From: an uncultured Bacteroidia bacterium
GTDB taxonomy: Bacteria > Bacteroidota > Bacteroidia > Bacteroidales > UBA932
NCBI GenBank assembly: GCA_902767465.1
Contig: CACXHM010000099.1
Location: 1 to 24,315 of the forward strand
Direction of reading: 5' to 3'
Length of the DNA stretch: 24,315 nt
How positions within the stretch are numbered: the first letter of the stretch is position 1; each line of letters starts with the position of its first letter. A program made the position numbers and the translations under genes. Below, piece by piece: positions 6,263 through 13,905 of this stretch. The notes under the pieces are model-generated. The model had not been told where the DNA came from, did not search any database, and worked only from the letters and a program-made list of their open reading frames with translations.

Positions 6263-7570
6263 ATGAACAGTGAAGAAAGAATTGCGAAAGCACTTGAAGT
6301 ATCTACCGATACCAAGGCGTTCGAGCTTGGGCAACACAATCTTGCCAAGGCTCCCGGAATGTTCCGCCGCTTCTTTGACGGCAAAAAGGCGTTGATAGTT
6401 GCTGACAACAATACCTGGAAAGTCGCCGGCAGGGAGGTCTTTGGATACTTTGAAGCTGACGGCATCAATGTAGAAAGCTTCATTTTCGATGAAGAAGAAT
6501 TTCATGCGGACTGGGACCATATCGAAAGACTCGATAAAGCATTGGACAGCACAGGTGCAATAGCGGTGTCTGTCGGTTCAGGTACCATCAATGATCTTTG
6601 CAAACTTTGTTCGCATCATCACTCCCAGAGTTATCTCACCATTCCTACTGCTGCTTCCGTTGACGGATATACGTCTTTCGGGGCCTCAATTACCAAGGAC
6701 AATTCAAAGCAGACCTTCGAATGCCCCGCTCCGGTTGCGGTGCTTGCCGATGTTGCGGTAATAGCTGCCGCTCCCAAGGAGATGACGGCCGCAGGCTATG
6801 CCGACCTTGCGGCCAAGGTGCCTGCCGGAGGGGAATGGATGATTGCCGACCTGGTGGGTTCTGAGCCCATAATCCCTGATGCATGGCACATCCTTCAGGA
6901 TGATCTTGACGAACTGCTCTCTGATCCCGAAGGTGTTGCCGCTGGTGATCCAAAGGCAGTTGGAGAGCTTTTCGAGGGGCTGATCCTGAGCGGTTTTGCA
7001 ATGCAGGCTGCCCGCTCCAGCCGTCCGGCTTCCTGCTGCGACCATCTTTTCAGTCATATACTCGATATGACTCATCATCGCTTCAATGGGAAATTCGTCT
7101 CCCACGGATTCCAGGTGGCTATTGGCACGCTCACAATGTGCCGCGTGTTCGAAAAGTTCTTCGGGGTCGATGTGGATGCAATCGATATTGATGCCTGTGT
7201 GGCTGCATGGCCGTCCCTCGAACAGGAGCAGGAACGTGCACTTGAATTGTTCAAGAACTTCCCGGCCCCGCGTCTCGGATACGACAGCATCACAAAGAAA
7301 TACTCAAATGCTGAAGGTGTCCGCAGGGAGCTGAAAGCACTCAAGGAATCATGGCACACGCTCAAGCCTGCTCTTCAGGCCCAGGTATGGCCCTACGAAA
7401 AGATGAAACGTTGTTTTGAGATCGTGGGTGCGCCGTATGAGCCGGAAATGATAGGAGTAACACCGCAGTGGGTGAGTTCGGTGTTCCCCGTCGTGCAGCT
7501 GATGCGTTTCCGTTATAATCTTCTTGACCTCGCAAGGCGCGGGGGTTTCTACGAACAGATTGTTTTATAG
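6263..7570 (+). CDS. sn-glycerol-1-phosphate dehydrogenase (AraM/EgsA family)
   Basis: This is an iron-alcohol-dehydrogenase-like enzyme expected to interconvert dihydroxyacetone phosphate and sn-glycerol-1-phosphate with NAD(P)H. It has 435 aa, somewhat longer than the ~394 aa of AraM. Visible motifs are the nucleotide-binding GSGTIND at 105-111, PTAASVDGYTS at 128-138, and a metal site formed by D181 (AGYADLAAK), H261 (CDHLFSH) and H281 (SHGFQVA). The usual GFGD and KxxxxxDW stretches read GYAD and KVPAGGEW, mild departures from the family pattern. It lies between the HAD gene and an organophosphate antiporter, with only 3 nt to the latter, so the three genes look like one operon. No geranylgeranylglyceryl or heptaprenylglyceryl phosphate synthase (PcrB) is present in the window, so a catabolic direction is at least as likely as lipid synthesis. 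Confidence 0.85.
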   Translation: MNSEERIAKALEVSTDTKAFELGQHNLAKAPGMFRRFFDGKKALIVADNNTWKVAGREVFGYFEADGINVESFIFDEEEFHADWDHIERLDKALDSTGAIAVSVGSGTINDLCKLCSHHHSQSYLTIPTAASVDGYTSFGASITKDNSKQTFECPAPVAVLADVAVIAAAPKEMTAAGYADLAAKVPAGGEWMIADLVGSEPIIPDAWHILQDDLDELLSDPEGVAAGDPKAVGELFEGLILSGFAMQAARSSRPASCCDHLFSHILDMTHHRFNGKFVSHGFQVAIGTLTMCRVFEKFFGVDVDAIDIDACVAAWPSLEQEQERALELFKNFPAPRLGYDSITKKYSNAEGVRRELKALKESWHTLKPALQAQVWPYEKMKRCFEIVGAPYEPEMIGVTPQWVSSVFPVVQLMRFRYNLLDLARRGGFYEQIVL

Positions 7571-7573
7571 CCT

Positions 7574-8944
7574 ATGGATACAACAGCAACAAAAAAATAT
7601 AATTTATGGCAGTGGCGCACAATCATCTGCCTGATGATTGGGTATGCGCTTTTCTATTTCGTGCGTAAAAATCTCAGCATGGCTATTCCGGCCATGGAAT
7701 CGGAACTCGGCATCAGCAAGGTTCAGCTTGGCATATTCATGACGCTGAACGGAGTGATTTATGGGGCTTCACGTTTTGTGAACGGTTATCTTGTCGATCG
7801 TTTCAGCCGCCGCAAGATAATGTCGCTCGGACTGCTGCTGTCGGCCATAGTAAATTTCATTATCGCCTTCAGCCCCAAAATGAACGGGGTGATGCACCTG
7901 CTCGATGCCGAAGGCAAGGCGACGCTTGGCTTCGTTTATCTGATAGGGGCGCTCTGGCTTGTGAACGGTTATCTGCAGGGGATGGGAGTGCCTCCGTGTG
8001 TGAGTCTCCTCTCTCATTGGATACGCCCTAAAGAGCTGCCCACCAAGCAGGCCATCTGGAACACCTCGCATAGCATAGGAGCCGGGCTGGTTGTGATGCT
8101 CTGCGGATTCCTGCTGAAAACCTTTGGTTACAGCGCCTGGAATCTCTGTTTCATAGTCCCTGCGGCCATTGCGCTGGTTGGCGTCCCTGTCATTTTCTTC
8201 GGAATCAAGGATGATCCTACCGAGGTGGGGCTCCCTCCCATAGAAAAGATGGACGAAGAAACCCCCTCGGAGCAGGAAAAACCTGTCAGCAAGGCCCTGC
8301 AAAACAAAATTATGCGCAAGATGGTGTTCCAAAACCCCGTCCTTTGGATAATTGCCCTTGCAAACTTCTGCATGAATGTCATAAGGGGCACCATCCTCGA
8401 CTGGGGCGGGACTTTCCTGGTGCAGGACAAGGGGCTTGATATCTCGGTGGCAGGTTCTGTAATAGGCAGCTGTGAACTTATAGGCGGCATTCTCGGGATG
8501 TTGGTTTCAGGATGGGTCACCGACCGTTTCTTCGGCCATCGTGCTCACCGGACATGTCTTGTGTGCATGATACTTACCACGGTTTGCTTCGCCTTGTTCT
8601 GGGGTTGTACCGGGGTGACGTCCGCAGTGGTGTTCTTGCTTCTTTCGGCATTCTTTATTTATGGTCCGCAGGCACTGTATGGCACTTGCGCTTCCATGCA
8701 GAGCACCAAATATGCGGCCGGCACCGGCAACGGGATCATTGGAATCCTTGGTTACCTCAGCACATTCGTGTCGGGTATCTGGTTCGGCCACGTTGCCAGT
8801 TCCGCCTTTGGCTGGAATCGCGTATATATTTATACGATAGCTTTCGGAGTTATCGGCTCGCTTATCATTGCCCTGATCTGGAGAGTGCCGGCTGACGGCT
8901 ATGCCAAGGTTCAGAAGATAATAGATGAAAATCCGGATCTGTAG
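7574..8944 (+). CDS. Organophosphate:phosphate antiporter, GlpT/UhpT-like MFS transporter
   Basis: This is a 456-aa major facilitator protein of the organophosphate:inorganic phosphate antiporter family, located in the inner membrane with 12 predicted helices. The first helix ends in FYFVRKNLSMA, typical of GlpT, UhpT and UhpC. R31 and R271 (NVIRGTILDWG) occupy the places of the two phosphate-binding arginines of GlpT. The central cytoplasmic loop (about 212-250) is charged, and the AAGTGNGIIGILGYL stretch near the C-terminus matches the family's TM11 region. The exact substrate (glycerol-3-P, glycerol-1-P, hexose-P or another) cannot be read from the sequence. The upstream dehydrogenase suggests a glycerophosphate. 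Its stop lies 2 nt from the convergent stop of the next gene, so any terminator must overlap coding sequence. Confidence 0.88.
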   Translation: MDTTATKKYNLWQWRTIICLMIGYALFYFVRKNLSMAIPAMESELGISKVQLGIFMTLNGVIYGASRFVNGYLVDRFSRRKIMSLGLLLSAIVNFIIAFSPKMNGVMHLLDAEGKATLGFVYLIGALWLVNGYLQGMGVPPCVSLLSHWIRPKELPTKQAIWNTSHSIGAGLVVMLCGFLLKTFGYSAWNLCFIVPAAIALVGVPVIFFGIKDDPTEVGLPPIEKMDEETPSEQEKPVSKALQNKIMRKMVFQNPVLWIIALANFCMNVIRGTILDWGGTFLVQDKGLDISVAGSVIGSCELIGGILGMLVSGWVTDRFFGHRAHRTCLVCMILTTVCFALFWGCTGVTSAVVFLLLSAFFIYGPQALYGTCASMQSTKYAAGTGNGIIGILGYLSTFVSGIWFGHVASSAFGWNRVYIYTIAFGVIGSLIIALIWRVPADGYAKVQKIIDENPDL

Positions 8945-8946
8945 GA

Positions 8947-9354
8947 TTACTGGACCCTTTCTATCTTGAATTGCTGGATCTGGTTCTTACCGTCGGTGCA
9001 GTAAACAAAGATCGTTACAAGGTATGTTTCGCCCCCGGCATTCAGATTGCCGAGGGCGTATTTCATGTTTGCACGCCCTGCGGTGTAGGTGACTTCGAAT
9101 GACCTCGGAGTGTGTGCGTTGAAAAAACCGCTGACCATCTGTTTTGCCTGTACCTTGCTGGAGTTGCCCCCTTTTGAAAGAACGGTGACATCGAGATTCT
9201 CGGAGAACCATGCAGACAGTGCTTCGGCGTTGCCCTGGGAGATGTATTTGGAAATGGGGACGAAAACGTCATAGTTCCCGCTCTGGGCTTTTCCACCCGG
9301 AGAGGCGACCAACAGCAGTGCCGCAGCTATGAATGCCTTGATGTGAAACTGCAT
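8947..9354 (-). CDS. Small secreted DUF4783 family protein
   Basis: This 135-aa protein is the only minus-strand gene. Residues 1-23 form a Sec signal peptide (positive start, AFIAAALLLVA core, cleavage after GGKA), so the mature protein of about 112 aa is periplasmic or surface-located. There is no lipobox Cys. The mature part resembles DUF4783, a Bacteroidetes family with an NTF2-like alpha+beta fold: a helix with YDVFVPISKYISQGNAEALSAWF, a stretch around SKVQAKQMVSGFF, and strands ending in a KIERV tail. No catalytic residues are evident and its role is unknown. It is divergent from rlmH, and I find no convincing TAnnTTTG element on its own strand in the 52-nt shared upstream region. Confidence 0.82.
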   Translation of the reverse strand: MQFHIKAFIAAALLLVASPGGKAQSGNYDVFVPISKYISQGNAEALSAWFSENLDVTVLSKGGNSSKVQAKQMVSGFFNAHTPRSFEVTYTAGRANMKYALGNLNAGGETYLVTIFVYCTDGKNQIQQFKIERVQ

Positions 9355-9367
9355 ACATCTGTCCTTT

Positions 9368-9400
9368 TTTGCAAAATCTGCGCCATATTCATTATATTTG
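9368..9400 (+). promoter_or_regulatory. Bacteroidetes-type promoter for rlmH
   Basis: TTTG at 9368-9371 is followed after 21 nt by TATATTTG at 9393-9400, both perfect to the -33/-7 pattern. The likely transcription start lies about 4-7 nt further on, at or right beside the GTG at 9407. The -33 element sits in the palindrome TTTTGCAAAA (9367-9376). Confidence 0.6.
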
Positions 9401-9406
9401 CATATT

Positions 9407-9877
9407 GTGAAACTGATTCTGCTGACTGTTGGAAAAACCGACGTTTCGTGGGTACGGGAAGGACTGCAACTGTATGTGGGCCGACTGCAGCATTATGTGA
9501 AGTTCGACCTGCGGGAGATTCCGGAACTCAAGGGCACATCTGCCTTAAGCGAAGAGCTGATCAGACAGAAAGAAGGGGCGATGATTCTCAAGGAAGCGGG
9601 CAACGCGGAGATCATACTGCTTGACGAGCGCGGCAATCAATACCGGTCGCTTGAATTTGCATCCTGGCTTCAAGACCGCTTGAATCGGGGAGGCAGGGAT
9701 ATCTGTTTCGTCATAGGCGGTGCCTATGGCTTCAGCCGCGAAGTTTACGAAAAGGCCTCCGGCAAAGTGTCCCTCAGCAAAATGACTTTCTCCCATCAAA
9801 TGGTTAGAACGATTTTTGCAGAACAGCTTTACCGGGCTTTCACGATAATCAAAGGTGAACCTTACCATCACGAATGA
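9407..9877 (+). CDS. rlmH: 23S rRNA (pseudouridine1915-N3)-methyltransferase RlmH
   Basis: This is a SPOUT-class methyltransferase that modifies pseudouridine 1915 in helix 69 of 23S rRNA on the assembled 70S ribosome. From the GTG at 9407 it has 156 aa, the normal length, and begins MKLILLTVGKTD as expected. The SAM-binding knot shows FVIGGAYGFS, and the C-terminus carries the strongly conserved block MTFSHQMVRTIFAEQLYRA ending in the GEPYHH motif. An upstream TTG at 9398 would add three residues but lies inside the promoter's -7 element, so GTG is preferred. The stop overlaps the start of the NtrY-like kinase by 4 nt (ATGA), which ties translation of the kinase to this housekeeping gene. 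Confidence 0.94.
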   Translation: MKLILLTVGKTDVSWVREGLQLYVGRLQHYVKFDLREIPELKGTSALSEELIRQKEGAMILKEAGNAEIILLDERGNQYRSLEFASWLQDRLNRGGRDICFVIGGAYGFSREVYEKASGKVSLSKMTFSHQMVRTIFAEQLYRAFTIIKGEPYHHE

Positions 9878-12800
9878 ACAGACGCAACATAATGGATTTA
9901 GCTGCCGGCTGCCTTTTGGCAGTCAGCCTTCTCCTCATGCTGCTGTCGGGCTTCAGCGGCAATTCCGGAAGTCGTTCAGAGGTTATGGCAAAACGCATCG
10001 AGAGACGCGTGAACCACAAAATGAAAGCCCTCGACAGTTATGTCCGGAAGGCTTTCGAAGTGCCTGAAGACCAGTGGATGGACCTGGGTAAACTGCCCCA
10101 TGACATGGTGGTTTACCGTTATGTGGACGATACGCTGCAGAGTTGGAACAACCGTTTCCCGGTAATGAATGATGCCATCCAGTCTTCGATGATGCAGGAG
10201 GCAATAACCGGTTCGCGTTCTCCGGTGCGGATGCCGCTGGCAAAAATAGGCCACGAAACGAGTTTTGTGAGTCTTGGCTCCAAATGGTATCTGGCAAAAG
10301 CCGTCGACAGCCTGGATATGAGGGTGATTGCAGGTCTGGAATTATCGGATTCAAACAGCGAAAACCAGACCCCGTACTCCTTTCAGCCGGTTTCCTCGAG
10401 CGACGGTTGCGAAGTGCGTGTGGGAGGAGAGCCCAAGTTCAAAGTGTCTTATGATTCTTTTGGCACGGTGCTCGCTTTCAATGCCGGAATGCTTTTTGCC
10501 GCCCTCGGCATACTGATTATCTGCGCCCTGCTGTTTCTTATGGCTAAACCGTGCCTTGGGAGGTTCTGGATCGCCTTTGCTCCGGTTTTACCGTTGATGG
10601 TCGTGCTCCAGATGCTTGGAAAGAGCCTCGGCAGCGAAGTCCCTATTTTTTCTCCTGCCGTTTATGCAGGATCAGGCATTTTCTACTCTTTGGGAGCCCA
10701 GGCCAATTACATGATGGCCATCCTCCTGTCCGTGAGTTTTCTGTATGTCGTGCGCAGAGACATTTTCCGTCGGCTTCATACCCGGCGTTCAAGAATACTC
10801 TGGTCTGCGTTCATATGCTTTGCTATTGCAGGGGTGCTCACTTATACGGTGCTCGCACTCAAGAGTATAGTGCTCAACTCCAATATTTCGCTGGAGCTGT
10901 ATAAGCTGGATAATTTTTCGGAGGTGAGCGGGATCATCATCTTCTCGTACATCCTGCTGATGACGGCTGTATTGATGCTCGTGCAGATGCTTTTTCCTCT
11001 TGTCACCCGAAAATTGTGGCTGAGGATAGCCCTGTCTATATGCGGAGCTTTTCTCTTCGTAACCATCACCGGTTCTTTGGGCCTGAAAAAAGAAGAGGCA
11101 AGTCTCGAGGTATGGGCAAGGAGGCTTGCCGTAAGCAGGGACATTTCGCTGGAGGTTCGTCTCCGTTCAGTGGAAGACCGCATCGCCTCGGATCCTATAA
11201 TAGCTTCCCTGTCGGTTCTCGACAACGGCAGCGCTGCCATCAGCAGCCGGCTCGAAGAGAGCTATCTGCGACGGATAATGCAGGAGTACGATGTGCGTGT
11301 TTCGCTGAATGCCGAAGATTTTTCGGTGCTGTCGGGTGCTGAATCCATTGCTCCTGGTTCCCGGTTCCAGTTCGTGGACGAGGGGAACGGATTTGTTACT
11401 TATGTCGGTGCATTTTATTATAACATAAGAGGTTACGGCATAAGCAAGGTGCTTCTTACCATTGAGCAGAAAACAGATTGGAAATATAGCGGATATGCAA
11501 GCATAATCGGCTCAATGCTGCCTGGAGAGGTGCTTATTCCCGCCAAATATTCGTTTGCACGCTATGATGACGGTAAGTTGCTGACGTTCAAGGGTAGTTA
11601 CGCTTATCCTGTCAGGAAAGACGCCGGCTGGACGGGGACGCCCGCGCATTTGCAGGACGGTGGGTGGATGCATTTCGTATTCAAGGTTACCGACAATGAG
11701 ACTGTGGTTATCACCCGTCAGCGCATAAAAGCGGTCAACTATATAATATCGCTGATTTTTATAGGTCTGCTCTGCTTCGTTTTCTTTTCTCTTGTGTCAA
11801 TGCGCAAGGCCCGGCGCAGAGCATTCGGACAGACATATTTCCAAACCCGCATCCGGATGGTGGTGCTCGTCTCCCTTTCGCTCGCACTGGTTACAATGGC
11901 AGCGGTGAGCATGCTGTTCGTAGTAAACCGTAACGAGGTGAACCGCAATACGTTGATGTCTGAGAAAATTAATTCGATCGAGGCTTCGGTATCTGCACGG
12001 GCAAAGACGCTATTGCGCGGAGCGGACCTTCGCACTCCGGAAATGGCACGTATCCTTTCGGACGTAGGGAACAATACCAATTCCGATATCACCCTTTATT
12101 CTTCTTCCGGGATGGTGCTAATGTCCACGGCTCCGGACGTTTTCTATCAACTTATAGTGGATCCCAGAATGGACGATGCGGCGTATGTGTCCGTCGTTCG
12201 TAATTCCCGGCGCTACTATATTCAGAAAGAGCGTCTTGGCGGGAAGTCCTTTTTTAGCATGTACGCGCCCCTGTTCGGGGAAAACGGCACTCTTCGCGCC
12301 ATCATCTGCTCCCCTTACACCGATGAGAGCTATGATTTCGAATCGTATGTGGTCAGTCATGCACTGATGATAGTATCGCTCTTCATCTTCCTTCTGCTGG
12401 TGGCTCTTTTCATGGTCAGCCGCGTGCTGGAACTGATGTTCAAGCCTCTGGTGGAAATGGGCGCGAAGATGGAGGCTGCCGGCACCGGTGATCTGGAATA
12501 TATCAGATACGATAATAATGATGAGATTTCCGGCCTTGTCAAGACCTACAACCGCATGGTGAACGAACTCAATGAGAGTTCGGTAAAACTCGCACAGGCT
12601 GAGCGTGACAAGGCATGGAGCGGTATGGCACGTCAGGTTGCACACGAGATAAAGAATCCTCTCACTCCCATGAAACTGCAGATTCAGCGGCTCATCCGTC
12701 TGAAGAATAAGGGAGGGGACCTGTGGCAGGAAAAATTCGACGAAATCAGCAGCATACTTCTCGACCATATCGACATGCTCTCCGAAACGGCGAATGAGTT

Positions 12801-13281
12801 CTCAACCTTTGCGAAACTTTATAGTCAGGAACCGGATGAGATTGATCTGTCAGCCTTGCTGCAGGAGGAACTTTCCATTTTTGACAACCGCGACGACATC
12901 AAATTCGAATTCATCGGTCTTTCCGATGTGATTGTGATGGGGCCGAAGCCTCAGTTGACACGCGTTTTCGTAAACCTCATCAGTAATTCCGTCCAGGCAC
13001 TCGACGAAGCCGGTCCGGAGGGCGGGTCGGTGCGTGTCAGCCTTCGCAATTCCATCACAGACGGATACTACGACATTGTTTTTGAGGACAATGGTCCTGG
13101 AGTGGCCGAAGAAAACATAGGCAAACTGTTTACGCCTAATTTTACCACAAAGAACGGAGGAAGCGGACTGGGGCTTGCCATATCACGCAGCGTGTTGGAA
13201 CGATGCGGGGCGAGTATATCTTACAGCCGTTCTTTTGCACTTGGCGGCGCATGCTTTACTATTCTTTATCCAAAGCACTGA
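9874..13281 (+). CDS. Very large NtrY-like membrane sensor histidine kinase
   Basis: This is a 1135-aa sensor kinase with an unusually elaborate membrane part. Hydrophobic segments lie near residues 8-26, 199-223, 231-249, 268-292, 308-334, 352-376, 381-401, 619-642, 661-684 and 829-851. Between them are apparent extracytoplasmic domains at about 27-197, 402-618 and 685-828. A HAMP-like segment follows the last helix (about 850-905). The kinase core has the H-box QVAHEIKNPLTP with phospho-acceptor H924, N-box NLISNSVQAL at 1034-1043, G1 DNGPG at 1072-1076 and G2 GGSGLGLAIS at 1095-1104. VAHEIKNPLTPMKLQIQRL is characteristic of NtrY kinases. There is no linked response regulator. The sigma-54-type regulator at 2072 is a plausible partner. 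Three sensing domains are more than the usual single NtrY module; the stimulus is unknown. Confidence 0.87.
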   Translation: MNRRNIMDLAAGCLLAVSLLLMLLSGFSGNSGSRSEVMAKRIERRVNHKMKALDSYVRKAFEVPEDQWMDLGKLPHDMVVYRYVDDTLQSWNNRFPVMNDAIQSSMMQEAITGSRSPVRMPLAKIGHETSFVSLGSKWYLAKAVDSLDMRVIAGLELSDSNSENQTPYSFQPVSSSDGCEVRVGGEPKFKVSYDSFGTVLAFNAGMLFAALGILIICALLFLMAKPCLGRFWIAFAPVLPLMVVLQMLGKSLGSEVPIFSPAVYAGSGIFYSLGAQANYMMAILLSVSFLYVVRRDIFRRLHTRRSRILWSAFICFAIAGVLTYTVLALKSIVLNSNISLELYKLDNFSEVSGIIIFSYILLMTAVLMLVQMLFPLVTRKLWLRIALSICGAFLFVTITGSLGLKKEEASLEVWARRLAVSRDISLEVRLRSVEDRIASDPIIASLSVLDNGSAAISSRLEESYLRRIMQEYDVRVSLNAEDFSVLSGAESIAPGSRFQFVDEGNGFVTYVGAFYYNIRGYGISKVLLTIEQKTDWKYSGYASIIGSMLPGEVLIPAKYSFARYDDGKLLTFKGSYAYPVRKDAGWTGTPAHLQDGGWMHFVFKVTDNETVVITRQRIKAVNYIISLIFIGLLCFVFFSLVSMRKARRRAFGQTYFQTRIRMVVLVSLSLALVTMAAVSMLFVVNRNEVNRNTLMSEKINSIEASVSARAKTLLRGADLRTPEMARILSDVGNNTNSDITLYSSSGMVLMSTAPDVFYQLIVDPRMDDAAYVSVVRNSRRYYIQKERLGGKSFFSMYAPLFGENGTLRAIICSPYTDESYDFESYVVSHALMIVSLFIFLLLVALFMVSRVLELMFKPLVEMGAKMEAAGTGDLEYIRYDNNDEISGLVKTYNRMVNELNESSVKLAQAERDKAWSGMARQVAHEIKNPLTPMKLQIQRLIRLKNKGGDLWQEKFDEISSILLDHIDMLSETANEFSTFAKLYSQEPDEIDLSALLQEELSIFDNRDDIKFEFIGLSDVIVMGPKPQLTRVFVNLISNSVQALDEAGPEGGSVRVSLRNSITDGYYDIVFEDNGPGVAEENIGKLFTPNFTTKNGGSGLGLAISRSVLERCGASISYSRSFALGGACFTILYPKH

Positions 13282-13290
13282 TTTTTTTAT

Positions 13291-13298
13291 TATATTTG
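13291..13298 (+). promoter_or_regulatory. -7 promoter element upstream of engB
   Basis: TATATTTG at 13291-13298 matches TAnnTTTG exactly, in the 24-nt gap between the kinase and engB. The best -33 candidate is the imperfect TTTA at 13265-13268, 22 nt upstream, inside the kinase gene. The ATG at 13306 begins 7 nt after the element, so the mRNA would be leaderless or nearly so. A T7 tract (13282-13288) precedes it. Confidence 0.5.
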
Positions 13299-13305
13299 TA
13301 ATGTT

Positions 13306-13902
13306 ATGAAGATAACGGAAGCAAAGTTCGCAGGCAGTTGTACCAGGGTTTCCGGGAAACCCAAGAGACGGTTGCCGGAATTTGCTTTCATTGGCCGCTC
13401 CAATGTCGGCAAGAGTTCGCTCATCAATATGCTCACAGGAAACGGGCGGCTGGCAAAAACTTCTTCTACCCCCGGTAAAACAAAACTCATCAATCACTTC
13501 CTCATCAACGACAGCTGGTACCTTGTGGATCTGCCGGGATACGGCTATGCCAGGATGGGGCAGAAGGCAAGGGAAGAACTGCAGCAGGTGATAAGCGACT
13601 TTGTCTTGTCTTCGGAAGAGTTGGTTTGCCTTTTCGTGCTGGTTGATTCCCGTTACGACATTACCCGCATCGACCTTGATTTCATTGCGGAACTTGGCGA
13701 AAATGGGGTTCCTTTTGCCATTATTTTTACCAAATGCGACAAACAGGGACCGGTAGCGACGGCGGCACAGATAGAGAAAGACAGGGCCATCCTCATGCAG
13801 GACTGGGAGGAATTGCCCCCCATGTTTGCAAGTTCTTCTTCGAAGAAGACCGGTAAGAATGAAATACTGGACTACATTGAATCCCTTTTAACAGAACAAT
13901 AG
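13306..13902 (+). CDS. engB: Ribosome biogenesis GTP-binding protein EngB (YihA/YsxC)
   Basis: This is an essential TRAFAC GTPase needed for late assembly of the 50S subunit. At 198 aa it has normal family length and a single G domain: G1 GRSNVGKS at 30-37, the G2 region with STPGKTKLINHF (T near 55), G3 DLPGYGYA at 75-82, G4 TKCD, and a final SSKKTG-type G5. The N-terminus (ITEAKFAGSC) and the GYGYARMGQKARE segment are typical of EngB rather than of Era or Der. It starts the long unit F, with 3 nt separating it from prs. Der, another 50S assembly GTPase, lies four genes downstream in the same unit. Confidence 0.95.
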   Translation: MKITEAKFAGSCTRVSGKPKRRLPEFAFIGRSNVGKSSLINMLTGNGRLAKTSSTPGKTKLINHFLINDSWYLVDLPGYGYARMGQKAREELQQVISDFVLSSEELVCLFVLVDSRYDITRIDLDFIAELGENGVPFAIIFTKCDKQGPVATAAQIEKDRAILMQDWEELPPMFASSSSKKTGKNEILDYIESLLTEQ

Positions 13903-13905
13903 AGT

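Noticed and set aside
8945..8946. Shared bidirectional terminator between the antiporter and the DUF4783 gene
   Set aside because: The stops are only 2 nt apart, and I found no clear hairpin with T tracts around the junction.
9398..9406. TTG at 9398 as the start of rlmH
   Set aside because: It lies inside the perfect -7 element TATATTTG, so it would not be transcribed. GTG at 9407 gives the family's usual N-terminus.
13252..13288. TGCTTT (13252-13257) pairing with AAAGCA (13272-13277) before a T7 tract, as a terminator for the kinase gene
   Set aside because: Only six mostly A/T pairs with a 14-nt loop, and the T tract begins 4 nt later and abuts the engB promoter. Too weak to call as a terminator, though some termination there is possible.
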